Program-made: the position numbers and the translations under genes
In this document: positions 27,533-36,992 of the stretch, piece by piece
Position numbering within the stretch: position 1 is the stretch's first letter
Layout of the letters: every line of letters begins with the position of its first letter
The notes under the pieces: model-generated
What the model was told of the DNA's origin: nothing
Database searches by the model: none
What the model saw: the letters and a program-made list of their open reading frames with translations, nothing else
Source of the DNA: Promethearchaeota archaeon
Lineage (GTDB): Archaea; Asgardarchaeota; Lokiarchaeia; Sigyniarchaeales; SOKP01
Direction: 5' to 3'
DNA length: 64,000 bases
Assembly: GCA_016840085.1 (NCBI GenBank)
Contig: JAEOTA010000058.1
Location: 1-64,000, forward strand

Positions 27533-29305
27533 CTATTTTTTAGATAATAATTCTTTTTCTTGTAGAACGCGTCTCTGAACTTTTCCAATATAATTCTTGG
27601 GTAATTCACCAATAATTGCTACGTTGTGAGGAACCTTATAATGAGCCATATTTTCAGTAGCCCAATCCTTAATTTTTTGAGGGGATAAATCACAATCTTC
27701 ACTGATTGAAATCCATGCTTTAACTATTTCTCCATATTCTTCATGAGGTACCCCGGCAACGGCAGCTTCAATAATATCTGGATGTTTCATAAGAAGTTCC
27801 TCAATTTCTTTTGGAAAAACAGAATATCCCCTACACTTAATCAATTGTTTCTTTCTATCCCTTATTACTATAGTCCCATCCTCATTCATATAACCAATAT
27901 CTCCTGTTAAAAGCCAAATCTTATTATCATATTCTCTGAGTGTTAAGTCTGTTTCCTCTGGTTCATTCAAATAACTTTTCATAATCTGTGGCCCAGAAAT
28001 ACAAATTTCACCTGTATATTTAATCCCAAATTTTGTATCTTCTGGATTTCCTAGGCAAATTGCACCTTCATTAAAGTTATCAATAGGCCAAATTCCCCAT
28101 TCCGTTCCAGTAAAAGGCATTCCAATGCTTCCGATAGGGCTTTCTCCAAATAAATTTCCCGCACTTACAGCAGGACTAGCTTCTGATAAACCATATCCTT
28201 CTACAATTCTTCCTCCAGTGTTCTTAATGAAAGCATCGTGAACTGGCTTATGAAGTGGCCCTGCACTTGAGATACAAAGAATAAGTTTTCCCATTACTTT
28301 TGGATATCTTCTTCTAAGATTTTTCAGTTCCGATAATCTTTTAAATAACATTTCAGTTCCTGCATAAATTAATCCCTCTTCGCATGGTAAATTCTCAATC
28401 TGCGCACATAGTTCAGTTTGGGAAGGGGGATATGGAAAAAGCATTATCCAACCTCCAATTGCTATGGTAGTTATCATTACTACAGTATGAGCAAAACTAT
28501 GAAATAAAGGGAGTATTCCAATATTCCCAATTCCTGGTCTTTCTCCTCCTAACCATAATTTACATTGTGTAGCATTAGAAATTACATTAAAGTGTGTTAA
28601 TATTGCTGCTTTCGGAATACCAGTAGTTCCTCCTGTTATTATATACGTCGCTGGATCATTTCTTACATCAATTTTCACTTGAGGAACATTATGTTCAGTT
28701 TTTATTAAATCCTTGAACTTTAATGCACCTGAATAATCAACTTTCCCTGTGGGGATTTTCTTCACAAATTTTCCTATTGCTTTTTTTACTCCCATCAGAT
28801 CTGTTAAATCTGCTAGATTTGTATGAACAATTAACTCTATATCTAAATCATTTATAATTGGTTTAATATATGGTTTATATAAAGCATCTAATACAATCAG
28901 CATTTTAGGTTTGATAATATCTAGTTGGTGAAGAATCTCTATTGGCTGATAAGTAGGGTTAATTCCACTAGCTATTGCTCCAATTCTTGTAATTGCATAA
29001 TATCCTACTATATATTGAATACAATTAGGTAAATGCATTGCTACAACATCTCCTTTTTCTATACCTAAATTTGATAATGCTGTAGCAAAAGATTTTACAT
29101 AGTCTTGAAATTTTTCATATGTAATCCATGTATCTAAGAACCATATTAGCTTCTCTTTACCATATTTCTTTACTTGCCCATCTAAAAAGTCATTTATTGT
29201 GATTTCTTCAAATTTTTTGTTAAAAGGAACACCTTCAGGCCACCATTTTTTAAACCAACGCTTATCCTCTTTAATATAAAAAGGATCTTGCATATCAGAT
29301 AACAT
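27533..29305 (-). CDS. AMP-forming acyl-CoA synthetase (FadD-like)
   Basis: 590 residues of the ANL superfamily. The P-loop-like A3 motif is TYIITGGTTGIPKAAILTH; A5 is VEGYGLSEASP; A7/A8 is LTGDIGYMNEDGTIVIRDRKKQLIKCRGYSVFPKEIE; the catalytic A10 lysine lies in PKNYIGKVQRR. It activates a carboxylic acid, probably a medium or long-chain fatty acid, to its CoA thioester with ATP. No signal peptide. No beta-oxidation genes are adjacent. Single-gene unit. Confidence 0.9.
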   Translation of the reverse strand: MLSDMQDPFYIKEDKRWFKKWWPEGVPFNKKFEEITINDFLDGQVKKYGKEKLIWFLDTWITYEKFQDYVKSFATALSNLGIEKGDVVAMHLPNCIQYIVGYYAITRIGAIASGINPTYQPIEILHQLDIIKPKMLIVLDALYKPYIKPIINDLDIELIVHTNLADLTDLMGVKKAIGKFVKKIPTGKVDYSGALKFKDLIKTEHNVPQVKIDVRNDPATYIITGGTTGIPKAAILTHFNVISNATQCKLWLGGERPGIGNIGILPLFHSFAHTVVMITTIAIGGWIMLFPYPPSQTELCAQIENLPCEEGLIYAGTEMLFKRLSELKNLRRRYPKVMGKLILCISSAGPLHKPVHDAFIKNTGGRIVEGYGLSEASPAVSAGNLFGESPIGSIGMPFTGTEWGIWPIDNFNEGAICLGNPEDTKFGIKYTGEICISGPQIMKSYLNEPEETDLTLREYDNKIWLLTGDIGYMNEDGTIVIRDRKKQLIKCRGYSVFPKEIEELLMKHPDIIEAAVAGVPHEEYGEIVKAWISISEDCDLSPQKIKDWATENMAHYKVPHNVAIIGELPKNYIGKVQRRVLQEKELLSKK

Positions 29306-29442
29306 AAATTCTATTCACCTACTATAATAATAATTGTTTTTCTCTTTATATCACTTAGGTATATCTTAATTTAAAACTTTGTAAGTATAATATAAAAAAG
29401 AAAATAAAAAAAAAGATTAATTTGAAAAAAGTTTTTTAAATC

Positions 29443-31533
29443 TTAAAACAATCTTCCATCCTTTTTCCGTTTAATTAGGATGGTAGCAACTCCTACTAAT
29501 CCTATTCCGGCAATTAATACGATCAATGCCCAGAAACCTTCACTACCAGCAATCATGTAAACAGAGAAACTAGGGTCGTGCCAGATACCACTTCCATCTT
29601 CAAATTGAGGGTAACAGACAGCATATACTAATACGTTGAATTCAGCTTGAACCATGATATCACTTGAATATGTACCAACAGATTCACCACCTTGTATAGT
29701 ATATTCATCATGTTGTTCCATCTCACCTGTCCATAAGGCAACTGGAATTATACTAGTAATAGCGGGTGCTGTATTTCTGCTTGATTCACTACCATATTCA
29801 TAATCAGGTCCAGCAATATCGACAAAATCGAGATCATCTTCAGCACCAGGACGTAAATAATTACCAATCTTTAATTCATGGCTCGATTTATTGTAATGCT
29901 TCTCATCTAATAACTCCTGAGGATCGTCCGGAACCTCTCCTTCCGTTTTAATATCCAAGAGGAAATGTAAAACTGTAGAAACATATATAATTGTCATATC
30001 TAAATCTGGTATGGGTGAATTTGCTCCATAAGTTCCATCATTATCATTCCATGGGGCAAAAAATTGATCAAGTTTCACCATAGCATGGAGTGCTTTTACT
30101 TCTTTATCTCTTCTTGGTTCAAATGTAAAACCAAAATAGATATAATCAAGATTTTCTTGTGGTGCATCAAGATATGAGTTTAAATCGACACCGACAGGAA
30201 CAGCTGAAATATTAACGTCTCTGATATTAAGACCCCATGATATACTTTTATTTCCCTTATTAATTGTTGGTGGCTTGAAATCAAATTCACCTACAGTACC
30301 TAGAATCAATCGATGAGATATTTCAGTACTATGAGGTCTTTCATACATTGTACCATTAATTTCGATTGGTATATACTCTGCAGATAAATTTTGATCATTA
30401 TTTGTATCATTATAAAGGAAAGCTCCAGCTAAATGGTGAGTAAACAAGAAAAATTCAATATTACATCCATGAAATGCATTAGCTATCGTTGCATCTGGTT
30501 CCTCTCCCTCACTCCCTTCTTGTAAAGCACCGAGGATTTCCTCTACGTCAATATGAATCTCGAAATTTTTAATCCACAATTGAATTAAATCGAAAGAGAA
30601 TTGGGTCCACACAGTTTCTATAACTTCTCCCGCAGTAGGTGTTAATAGCCATTGCATTCTATTATCATTCCATTTATCAGCAATAAGTTCCCATGCAATT
30701 CTCACATTAGCTCCATTTGTTAGATTATCCAGTGGTTCATCATCTTTATCAATTGCATAATCATCACCAGTAACCTTCCAAGTTTTAGTGATTTCAAAAT
30801 CTTCACTAGGTATTATATCTAGTCTTTGCCATGTAATTGGATTTAATACAAATAATTCATCACCAGTGAAAATATCATTAATATGAATCAAGAACCATGT
30901 TAATAAGGATATTCCCTCTTTAACAAGCTCTTGAGATACTACTTGTTGTGCCTGTTGCATTTCCATAATTCTCTTAAAGAAATTAATCAATTTATTAACA
31001 GCTGTAATGAATGATTTATCATTATCCCAAATAACGAGTGTAATTGCGGCTCCAACTTCTATTTCATAGGAAATAGAACCATTTTTATAGATCTCGCAAT
31101 AAGCATATCCATAATCGGTTTCTTTGGTAATATTTTCAATAAGATCATTATATACTGGAGGAGCTAGTACAATTTCTCTTTCATCACGTTCATTATAGAA
31201 ATTATATTCCGCTCGTTTTACTCGATGGGTTGTATTAGCGCTAAGTACAAACACATTATCTAACATTTCATGCTTACTAAGATTCAATCCTTGCAGAAAC
31301 ATCGTTTGGAATAAATATCCTAACATATTGCCGCCATATCCTAAACCTCCAAATAATCCTCCGAATCCTCCCTGAAAGCCTTCGAAAATACCGGGACCGC
31401 CATCTGCAAATTGATCAAGATCAAAAGCATCATCAGTGTTATTTTCCTGCCCTACAACTAGCATTGGCATTGTAAAGATAGAGACAAAAATAATGGTACT
31501 AACCATTAGGGATTTTGTATTTATATTTTTCAT
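29443..31533 (-). CDS. Large secreted, membrane-anchored surface protein
   Basis: 696 residues from ATG 31533 (a GTG at 31542 would add three). An N-terminal signal peptide (MKNINTKSLMVSTIIFVSIF ending near VVGQ) is followed by a Gly/Phe-rich segment (GIFEGFQGGFGGLFGGLGYGG, ~45-70), a long ectodomain rich in Asn/Asp with several potential N-glycosylation sequons, and a C-terminal helix ALIVLIAGIGLVGVATILIK before a basic tail (RKKDGRLF). Topology: outside domain, single anchor. No domain is recognised; an Asgard cell-envelope protein is the best description. An 18-bp palindrome lies ~80 nt upstream. Confidence 0.6.
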   Translation of the reverse strand: MKNINTKSLMVSTIIFVSIFTMPMLVVGQENNTDDAFDLDQFADGGPGIFEGFQGGFGGLFGGLGYGGNMLGYLFQTMFLQGLNLSKHEMLDNVFVLSANTTHRVKRAEYNFYNERDEREIVLAPPVYNDLIENITKETDYGYAYCEIYKNGSISYEIEVGAAITLVIWDNDKSFITAVNKLINFFKRIMEMQQAQQVVSQELVKEGISLLTWFLIHINDIFTGDELFVLNPITWQRLDIIPSEDFEITKTWKVTGDDYAIDKDDEPLDNLTNGANVRIAWELIADKWNDNRMQWLLTPTAGEVIETVWTQFSFDLIQLWIKNFEIHIDVEEILGALQEGSEGEEPDATIANAFHGCNIEFFLFTHHLAGAFLYNDTNNDQNLSAEYIPIEINGTMYERPHSTEISHRLILGTVGEFDFKPPTINKGNKSISWGLNIRDVNISAVPVGVDLNSYLDAPQENLDYIYFGFTFEPRRDKEVKALHAMVKLDQFFAPWNDNDGTYGANSPIPDLDMTIIYVSTVLHFLLDIKTEGEVPDDPQELLDEKHYNKSSHELKIGNYLRPGAEDDLDFVDIAGPDYEYGSESSRNTAPAITSIIPVALWTGEMEQHDEYTIQGGESVGTYSSDIMVQAEFNVLVYAVCYPQFEDGSGIWHDPSFSVYMIAGSEGFWALIVLIAGIGLVGVATILIKRKKDGRLF

Positions 31534-31612
31534 ATTTAACACATAATTTTTCTTAGTGAAATTAAATTCAATATTAAGGTTACATACAAACTCTAACTTT
31601 TTAATAATTTAT

Positions 31613-31630
31613 ATTCTATTATAATAGAAT
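31613..31630. promoter_or_regulatory. 18-bp perfect palindrome upstream of surface-protein gene
   Basis: ATTCTATTA followed directly by TAATAGAAT, about 80 nt before the start of the large surface protein. The size and symmetry fit a dimeric regulator's operator, but AT-richness makes chance possible. Confidence 0.3.
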
Positions 31631-31838
31631 CTGTAAAAATTAGAGCTTTAACGATAAATTTATGTATATTATTGGTGAGATCGGTTACTCCGTTTGAATC
31701 AACATGAATATCCAAATTATCTTGGATCTAAGCAAATTTAAACCTTAAATAATTTGAGAAATTTATAATATTAAGAAATTTGATTTAAATTTAAATAGAA
31801 GTAAATAACAGACAATATTTTTAATTAAATATTAAAAT

Positions 31839-32843
31839 CTAATCTAATCGCAAGAAAGTATAGAATAGCACAAATATATATAATACAGCTGAAATAACCA
31901 AACTCCAGACTTTTAAAAATTCAGAGATTACCCCCGTAGAGAAAAGCACATTAGATCCTATGAATACTACTGCTATAATGTATCCTACAAAATGGCTTTT
32001 AAAGCCACGATATTTTGATTTACCACGAAAAAAGTTAACAACTGAAGTGATTATTATAATGATAAAACCTAATATATAGAAAAACTCAATTACTCCAAAT
32101 TGATAAAGATCTAAAATTAAAAAAAATCCAAAAAGAAATAATTCTAATATTCTAACATTCCAATAACTCCTCTTTTCAGTTGGTTCAGCAAAAATTTGCT
32201 CATATTCGCTTATACCTGAGTTATAGACCAAGATTATTAAAGAACCGATAGCTAACGCTGTGAATAAAGAGTAAGAAACTGAAAAAAGTAAATCTAGATA
32301 TTCTAACCATATATCATTCCATAAAAAATCTGCTAAAATAAAATATTTAGGTAACACGACAACTGAGCAGAAAATTGGAAGTAGCGCAAATAACCCCATC
32401 ATGACCCATGTTGTTACTGCTATTTTTGTATCGTCTTCCCACCTTTTTTTCTTGAATGTGGTTAATCTCCACGCAAATGAAGCAAAACTCAAAATGGCAA
32501 CTACGGGTGTAATCAGAGGAAAAATAAAGATAAAAAGAATGTATACCGCATTGATACCATAAAAAAATTTCAACCTAGAAGGAACTACACTTATCTTTTT
32601 ATCAAAATCATCTAATGTGTTTGAAAAACGTTCAGCGAATAAAATTAAAAAAAACACCCATGAAACACTAAAAACTATAGGACATATAATATTCATAATT
32701 AAAATTTCAAGTTTTTGATCATTTGAAAACCATAAATCAAAACCAGCGAAATTATATATTAAAAAAATAGCTATAGGTACTAAAATGATAGAAAATAATA
32801 CAATCAAGCGACTTAATAAAATTCCTTTTATTTCTTTGGACAT
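31839..32843 (-). CDS. Polytopic membrane protein, unknown
   Basis: 334 residues with about nine hydrophobic helices (first: LSRLIVLFSIILVPIAIFLIY; last: VWSLVISAVLYIFVLFYTFL). Short charged loops (FKKKRWEDD, FAEPTEKRSYW) face the cytoplasm. There is no transport signature or catalytic motif. Starts at ATG 32843 (MSKEIKG). Three copies of a 14-bp repeat lie just upstream. It reads in the same direction as the zinc-ribbon membrane protein. Confidence 0.55.
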   Translation of the reverse strand: MSKEIKGILLSRLIVLFSIILVPIAIFLIYNFAGFDLWFSNDQKLEILIMNIICPIVFSVSWVFFLILFAERFSNTLDDFDKKISVVPSRLKFFYGINAVYILFIFIFPLITPVVAILSFASFAWRLTTFKKKRWEDDTKIAVTTWVMMGLFALLPIFCSVVVLPKYFILADFLWNDIWLEYLDLLFSVSYSLFTALAIGSLIILVYNSGISEYEQIFAEPTEKRSYWNVRILELFLFGFFLILDLYQFGVIEFFYILGFIIIIITSVVNFFRGKSKYRGFKSHFVGYIIAVVFIGSNVLFSTGVISEFLKVWSLVISAVLYIFVLFYTFLRLD

Positions 32844-32853
32844 GATTACTATA

Positions 32854-32916
32854 AATAATGATTTCTAGTGATGGTTAATAATGATTTCTATTTATAATAA
32901 TTAATAATGATTTCTA
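32854..32916. repeat. Three direct copies of AATAATGATTTCTA
   Basis: Copies at 32854-32867, 32877-32890 and 32903-32916, start-to-start spacings of 23 and 26 nt, immediately upstream of the polytopic membrane-protein gene. Could be iterated regulator sites or a decayed tandem repeat. Confidence 0.55.
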
Positions 32917-33000
32917 TTTATGATGAAGTTATTCTTATTACATAACATTTGAAAAATATAATTATGAAAAATAAATAAAGTAGATTTAAAATTTTATTTT

Positions 33001-33771
33001 TTAAGTTCTTTTAGCTCCACAATTCAGGCAAAACATATCATCTGCTTTAAGTTTAGCTCCACAATTACTACAAAAAACATCCATCGAAGTAGCGGGAGCA
33101 GTAGTTTCTATCTCCTGTGATGGAGGGAACATTTCAGTAGGTGCTTCTTCTTCTTTAGTTTTAACTCTTTTGATTTTCTTTTTTTTCCCTCCCTCAGGTT
33201 TATACTTTAAACTACCTACAAATCCGCCAAATACTGCTCCAACTAAACATCCTTCTAAGATTGCTGTAAGAACCGCAAGAATATACGGTAAATCTGTTAA
33301 TCCTGATATGATACCATCTAATATTGCTGGTCCAAATGGTACTAATGCAACTAATATAAAATATATAATAGATAAAGGAATAACATATCCAATTCCAATA
33401 GCAAGACTTGTATGGATACCACCTCGAGGTGAGTGAGCAAAAAGACCACTGGTAATAGCACAGCACAAAATCCATGGAACTGTTACAGCTATAACCAATA
33501 AAGCATCATCAGGTCGATAAAAAATACACCAGTGAATAGGAAATAGAAATATTAAAGCAAGTCCTATGAATGCACCCGCTATTATTTCTATAAATGTGCC
33601 AGCACCTCCACCTATGAATCCTGTTATAGCACTCAGAGCATCTTCTAAATTTTCAATTAATCCCCCCGTAATAAGACTTGTTAAATTCAAAAATCTAAAA
33701 GAAATCCACGCCATAGGAATTAAACATAACATCCCTGCGCATCCTGACCCAATTACTCGTTTCCATCCCAA
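33001..33771 (-). CDS. Membrane protein with C-terminal zinc ribbon
   Basis: 256 residues. Five or six hydrophobic, Gly-rich helices occupy residues ~10-195 (GCAGMLCLIPMAWISF, FIEIIAGAFIGLALIFLF, ILAVLTAILEGCLVGAVFGG). A basic/acidic linker follows (KKKKIKRVKTKEEEAP), then a C-terminal double-CxxC zinc ribbon: CSNCGAKLKADDMFCLNCG. This zinc-ribbon-plus-TM architecture is common in archaea, and its function is not established. Confidence 0.6.
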   Translation of the reverse strand: MGWKRVIGSGCAGMLCLIPMAWISFRFLNLTSLITGGLIENLEDALSAITGFIGGGAGTFIEIIAGAFIGLALIFLFPIHWCIFYRPDDALLVIAVTVPWILCCAITSGLFAHSPRGGIHTSLAIGIGYVIPLSIIYFILVALVPFGPAILDGIISGLTDLPYILAVLTAILEGCLVGAVFGGFVGSLKYKPEGGKKKKIKRVKTKEEEAPTEMFPPSQEIETTAPATSMDVFCSNCGAKLKADDMFCLNCGAKRT

Positions 33772-34015
33772 TTTGCATCCCTCTAATATTCCATAGAATT
33801 TAACTTCATATTAATTTTTTAAATATCTATTAGTATTTCAAAAGCTCTTTACCTATTTATAATTATGTCTCAAACAAAAACTAATATTTATAAAAATAGG
33901 ATTTCCATCGTTAAGGTTAAAATTATTATAAATTCCTTATATTATTTATGGAAAAATAGGAAAAACAATAAAAAAATAATATTAAAAAATTGATGTAAAA
34001 TTAAGGTTAATGAAT

Positions 34016-34702
34016 CTATTGTATTTTTGTAATTCTACCATTATCCATACGAATTGTTTTTGTTCCATATTTAGATAAATCTCTATGAGTTACAACAATA
34101 ACAGTAGTCTCCATCTCTTTATTTATTTTTGTCAATAGGTCCATAATTTCCTTTTCGGAGGTTGGGTCCAAATCACCACTAGGTTCATCTGCTAAAATTA
34201 CCCTTGGACGATGGATGATTGCTCTAGCGATTGCACATCTTTGTTGTTCTCCGCCAGACATTTGAACAGGATAATGGTCTTTTCTAGCAAGTAGATTTAC
34301 ATCTCTTAAAGCAGTAATACCTCTGTTTTCAATTTCTTTTTGTCGTAATACAGTTGGCCATAAAACTGCTTCTACATTCTCAATTGCAGTCAAAGTATTA
34401 ACTAGATTAAAATCTTGAAATACAAATCCAATTTTTTGACGTCTAAGTCTGCTTAATCTGTCTTCTGTTGCTCTAGCGATATTTTCTCCATCAAATATGA
34501 TTCTACCAGAATCTGGTAAGTCTAAACCCGATAAAACATTAAGAAGTGTAGATTTACCGCACCCTGTAGGACCTTGAATAATAACAAATTCTCCTGATTT
34601 AATTTTTAAATTAACATCTGCTAAAGCTCGAATAATTGCTCCAGCTCTTCTATATTCCTTATTTACGTCAATTGCGTCAATCATAATATTTTTTTCTGAC
34701 AT
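34016..34702 (-). CDS. ABC transporter ATP-binding protein (LolD/MacB type)
   Basis: 228 residues from ATG 34702, preceded by a GAGGG Shine-Dalgarno; a GTG at 34726 would overlap the upstream permease by 8 bp. Walker A GPTGCGKST, Q-loop VFQDFNL, signature MSGGEQQRCAIARA, Walker B VILADEP with GDLDP, and the H-switch VVTHRD are all present. The family powers FtsX-like permeases in lipoprotein or peptide export or envelope remodelling. It is paired with the short FtsX-like gene just upstream. Confidence 0.92.
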   Translation of the reverse strand: MSEKNIMIDAIDVNKEYRRAGAIIRALADVNLKIKSGEFVIIQGPTGCGKSTLLNVLSGLDLPDSGRIIFDGENIARATEDRLSRLRRQKIGFVFQDFNLVNTLTAIENVEAVLWPTVLRQKEIENRGITALRDVNLLARKDHYPVQMSGGEQQRCAIARAIIHRPRVILADEPSGDLDPTSEKEIMDLLTKINKEMETTVIVVTHRDLSKYGTKTIRMDNGRITKIQ

Positions 34703-34718
34703 TTTTTTTAATCCCTCT

Positions 34719-35261
34719 TTACTCACCTACTTTTTTAAGTGCAATAATTGGTCTTACTTTCAGTACTTTCCTATATGCTACAATAAATGCGAGTATTTGA
34801 ACTACAATAAATAACGCACTTGTAATTATAACTGGAAGTAATCCAACTAGGATTTCATTAATATTTAGTAAAAAATCAGCTGAGTGTAAATAAGCTAGAG
34901 CCGCAGTATAATGAAACAATACTTCAATTACAACGAAAAAACCTATAAAAGTAGTAAATAAGATCATCCCTGATACAAGAGCCAAAATATTTTTATTAGT
35001 GTAACCTATACATTTGAACGTTGCCCATACACGTCTTTTTCTGGAAACTAGAATCCATGCATAAAGTAATGAAAGAAATAAAGAAGTACCAAAGAAAATA
35101 GCAAGGAAGTATTCTGCTCCCACTAGCTCTCCATTAACTGCTAATTCCCAGAAGAGACTCGTTAAGAATATTAATATCGTATATATAAGTGTAAATATTG
35201 TAAAAACTTTCTTTTCTCGTAATGATAAAAGAATCGCCTTTCTCCACATTCTTAAAGCCAA
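34719..35261 (-). CDS. Short FtsX-like ABC permease
   Basis: 180 residues with four helices and a C-terminal RKVLKVRPIIALKKVG, the conserved ending of FtsX/MacB permeases (xxPxxALR). Only one core FtsX unit is present and there is no large periplasmic domain, so it is much shorter than the usual ~400 residues; it may work as a dimer. The start is TTG at 35261, placed 6 nt after a GGTGA Shine-Dalgarno (35268-35272); ATG 35249 is the alternative. Co-transcribed with the ATPase. Confidence 0.7.
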   Translation of the reverse strand: MALRMWRKAILLSLREKKVFTIFTLIYTILIFLTSLFWELAVNGELVGAEYFLAIFFGTSLFLSLLYAWILVSRKRRVWATFKCIGYTNKNILALVSGMILFTTFIGFFVVIEVLFHYTAALAYLHSADFLLNINEILVGLLPVIITSALFIVVQILAFIVAYRKVLKVRPIIALKKVGE

Positions 35262-35369
35262 ATATCTTCACCGTGATTTTTTCATTATTTATTTTTAAAT
35301 TATATTTAAATTTATAATTGATTTTATTTATTTTATTATAACAATTTAATAATAAATAATTTGGTCATA

Positions 35370-35774
35370 ATGTCTGCTAATATTGAGAATATTATTGATG
35401 AGTTATTGAATGAAGAACAGAACATTTTTGGTATAGCAATTATAAGTAAAAGTGGTGATTTACTCACTCAAACTGAAAATTGGAATTTAACTAATAATCT
35501 TAGCCAAATCAATGAGCTTCTTAACCAGAAGTTGGAACTTGGTGAAAAGGGAATCACAAGTATCACAATTCAAGGAATTAAGTATATGATCGTTGAAAAT
35601 ACAGAAGAAAGAAAAATTGGTACTAATATAACGGGTCAAGGGCATTTAATTATTTGCCCGATTCCGATTGGCGGAACAGGAGCACTTGTATGTTACATAA
35701 ATCCAAGGATAGGACCGAGGGATGCACTTTTCAATGTGCAAGAATATGCTAAGAAATTAAATGATTTAGTATAA
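35370..35774 (+). CDS. Profilin-like protein (Asgard profilin)
   Basis: 134 residues from ATG 35370; a TTG at 35361 is also in frame. The layout follows profilin: N-terminal helix (IENIIDELLNEEQ), strands IFGIAIISKSGDLLTQT, helix LSQINELLNQKLE, strand ITIQGIKYMIVENTEE, then TGQGHLIICPIP, ALVCYINPRIGPRDA and a terminal helix (ALFNVQEYAKKLNDL). GIKYMIV, the Gly-rich turn and the final helix parallel eukaryotic profilins' KYM, GGI and C-terminal helix. Asgard profilins bind actin (established). A roadblock/longin-like protein is the alternative reading. Confidence 0.6.
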   Translation: MSANIENIIDELLNEEQNIFGIAIISKSGDLLTQTENWNLTNNLSQINELLNQKLELGEKGITSITIQGIKYMIVENTEERKIGTNITGQGHLIICPIPIGGTGALVCYINPRIGPRDALFNVQEYAKKLNDLV

Positions 35775-35791
35775 ATCTTTTTATAATTCCT

Positions 35792-36907
35792 TTAAATAAA
35801 ACTCCAGTGATCTGATAAAAGCTTTTTCAATGCAGATTTAATTTTTTTTATATCATGTTTTTTTGAATTATTTGAGAATTGTAGGTTTTCAAAGGACGGA
35901 GGTCTATAACTTTCCTTTAATAAAGCTTTAAAAACAGAATAAATACAAACCGGTAAACCAATTAGGCTATACCCTCCCTCAAGAATATAGACTAATTTTC
36001 CTTCGCATATCTCTTCAGCAATTCTTAATATAATTTCAGAGAACCGATAATATGACACTGACGTTAATAGACAATTTCCTATAGGATCATCAAAATACAT
36101 ATCAAATCCGGCAGCAATAATGATTAGATCTGGCTGAAATTCTTTCAAAAGGGGGTCAACTATTTCTATAAACTCTAGAAATTCTTGATCTGATGTGTTC
36201 ATGGGGAGTGGAAAGTTAACATTTCTACCAAGGCCCTCTCCTGCTCCCAATTCATTAATAAACCCAATATCTCCTTCAACAAAATCAAATTCATGAATAG
36301 AAAAATATAATACATTAGGATCCTCATAGAAATATTGAGCAAGCCCATCTCCAAAATGAGCATCTATGTCAATTATAGCAATTTTTTTATTATATTGGAG
36401 TTTTTCCCGAAGATATATTATAGAGTTTGCTATGTTATTAAAGATACAAAGTCCTGAAGCTTTTTCTCGCAAGGCATGATGACCAGGAGGTCTTATAAGT
36501 GCAAAAGCTTGATTTACTTCATTTTTAATCACACTTTCGATTGATTTGATTGCTCCTCCGACTGCTTTTTTAGCCAATTCAAAAGTATCTTCAGTAATAA
36601 ATACTTCTTCACCTAACAATCCATTTCCTCTATTTGAGAGATTTCTGATTGAGTCTATATGATATTTAGTATGTGCTAAACGAATTATTTCTTCTTCCAC
36701 TTTCATAGGCTCAATCTTGACAATTCTCTCATTTTCAAACACTGCTTTTTCTTTTAAATAACTTAAAATTGATTTTATCCTTAAAGGGGTCTCATAGGAG
36801 AGAAATATGGGATATGGATAAGGTGGCATGTTTTTAGTGGCAAAATCATCATCAACAATTATTCCAATTTTATTATTTCTTCTCATCTTAAAATCATCAA
36901 AAGTCAA
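35792..36907 (-). CDS. Histone deacetylase-family amidohydrolase
   Basis: 371 residues. Arginase-like fold with HDAC signatures: RPPGHHALREKASGLCIFNNIANS (catalytic His pair), the metal site IDIDAHFGDG (D-x-H), a second ligand Asp in AAGFDMYFDDPIG, and the transition-state Tyr in LEGGYSL. All zinc and catalytic positions are kept. It may deacetylate acetylpolyamines, lysines or another acyl-amine; acetylpolyamine or AcuC-type function is as likely as protein deacetylation. Convergent with the profilin-like gene. Confidence 0.9.
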   Translation of the reverse strand: MTFDDFKMRRNNKIGIIVDDDFATKNMPPYPYPIFLSYETPLRIKSILSYLKEKAVFENERIVKIEPMKVEEEIIRLAHTKYHIDSIRNLSNRGNGLLGEEVFITEDTFELAKKAVGGAIKSIESVIKNEVNQAFALIRPPGHHALREKASGLCIFNNIANSIIYLREKLQYNKKIAIIDIDAHFGDGLAQYFYEDPNVLYFSIHEFDFVEGDIGFINELGAGEGLGRNVNFPLPMNTSDQEFLEFIEIVDPLLKEFQPDLIIIAAGFDMYFDDPIGNCLLTSVSYYRFSEIILRIAEEICEGKLVYILEGGYSLIGLPVCIYSVFKALLKESYRPPSFENLQFSNNSKKHDIKKIKSALKKLLSDHWSFI

Positions 36908-36992
36908 AAATACCTAAATTATTATAATAACATTGACATACATTTATTTTAAATAAATTTGAATTTTAATACTCAAGAAAAATGTGATTATA

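Noticed and set aside
27330..27578. 82-residue + strand frame
   Set aside because: Low-complexity Leu/Phe/Asn translation running antisense into the acyl-CoA synthetase 3' end.
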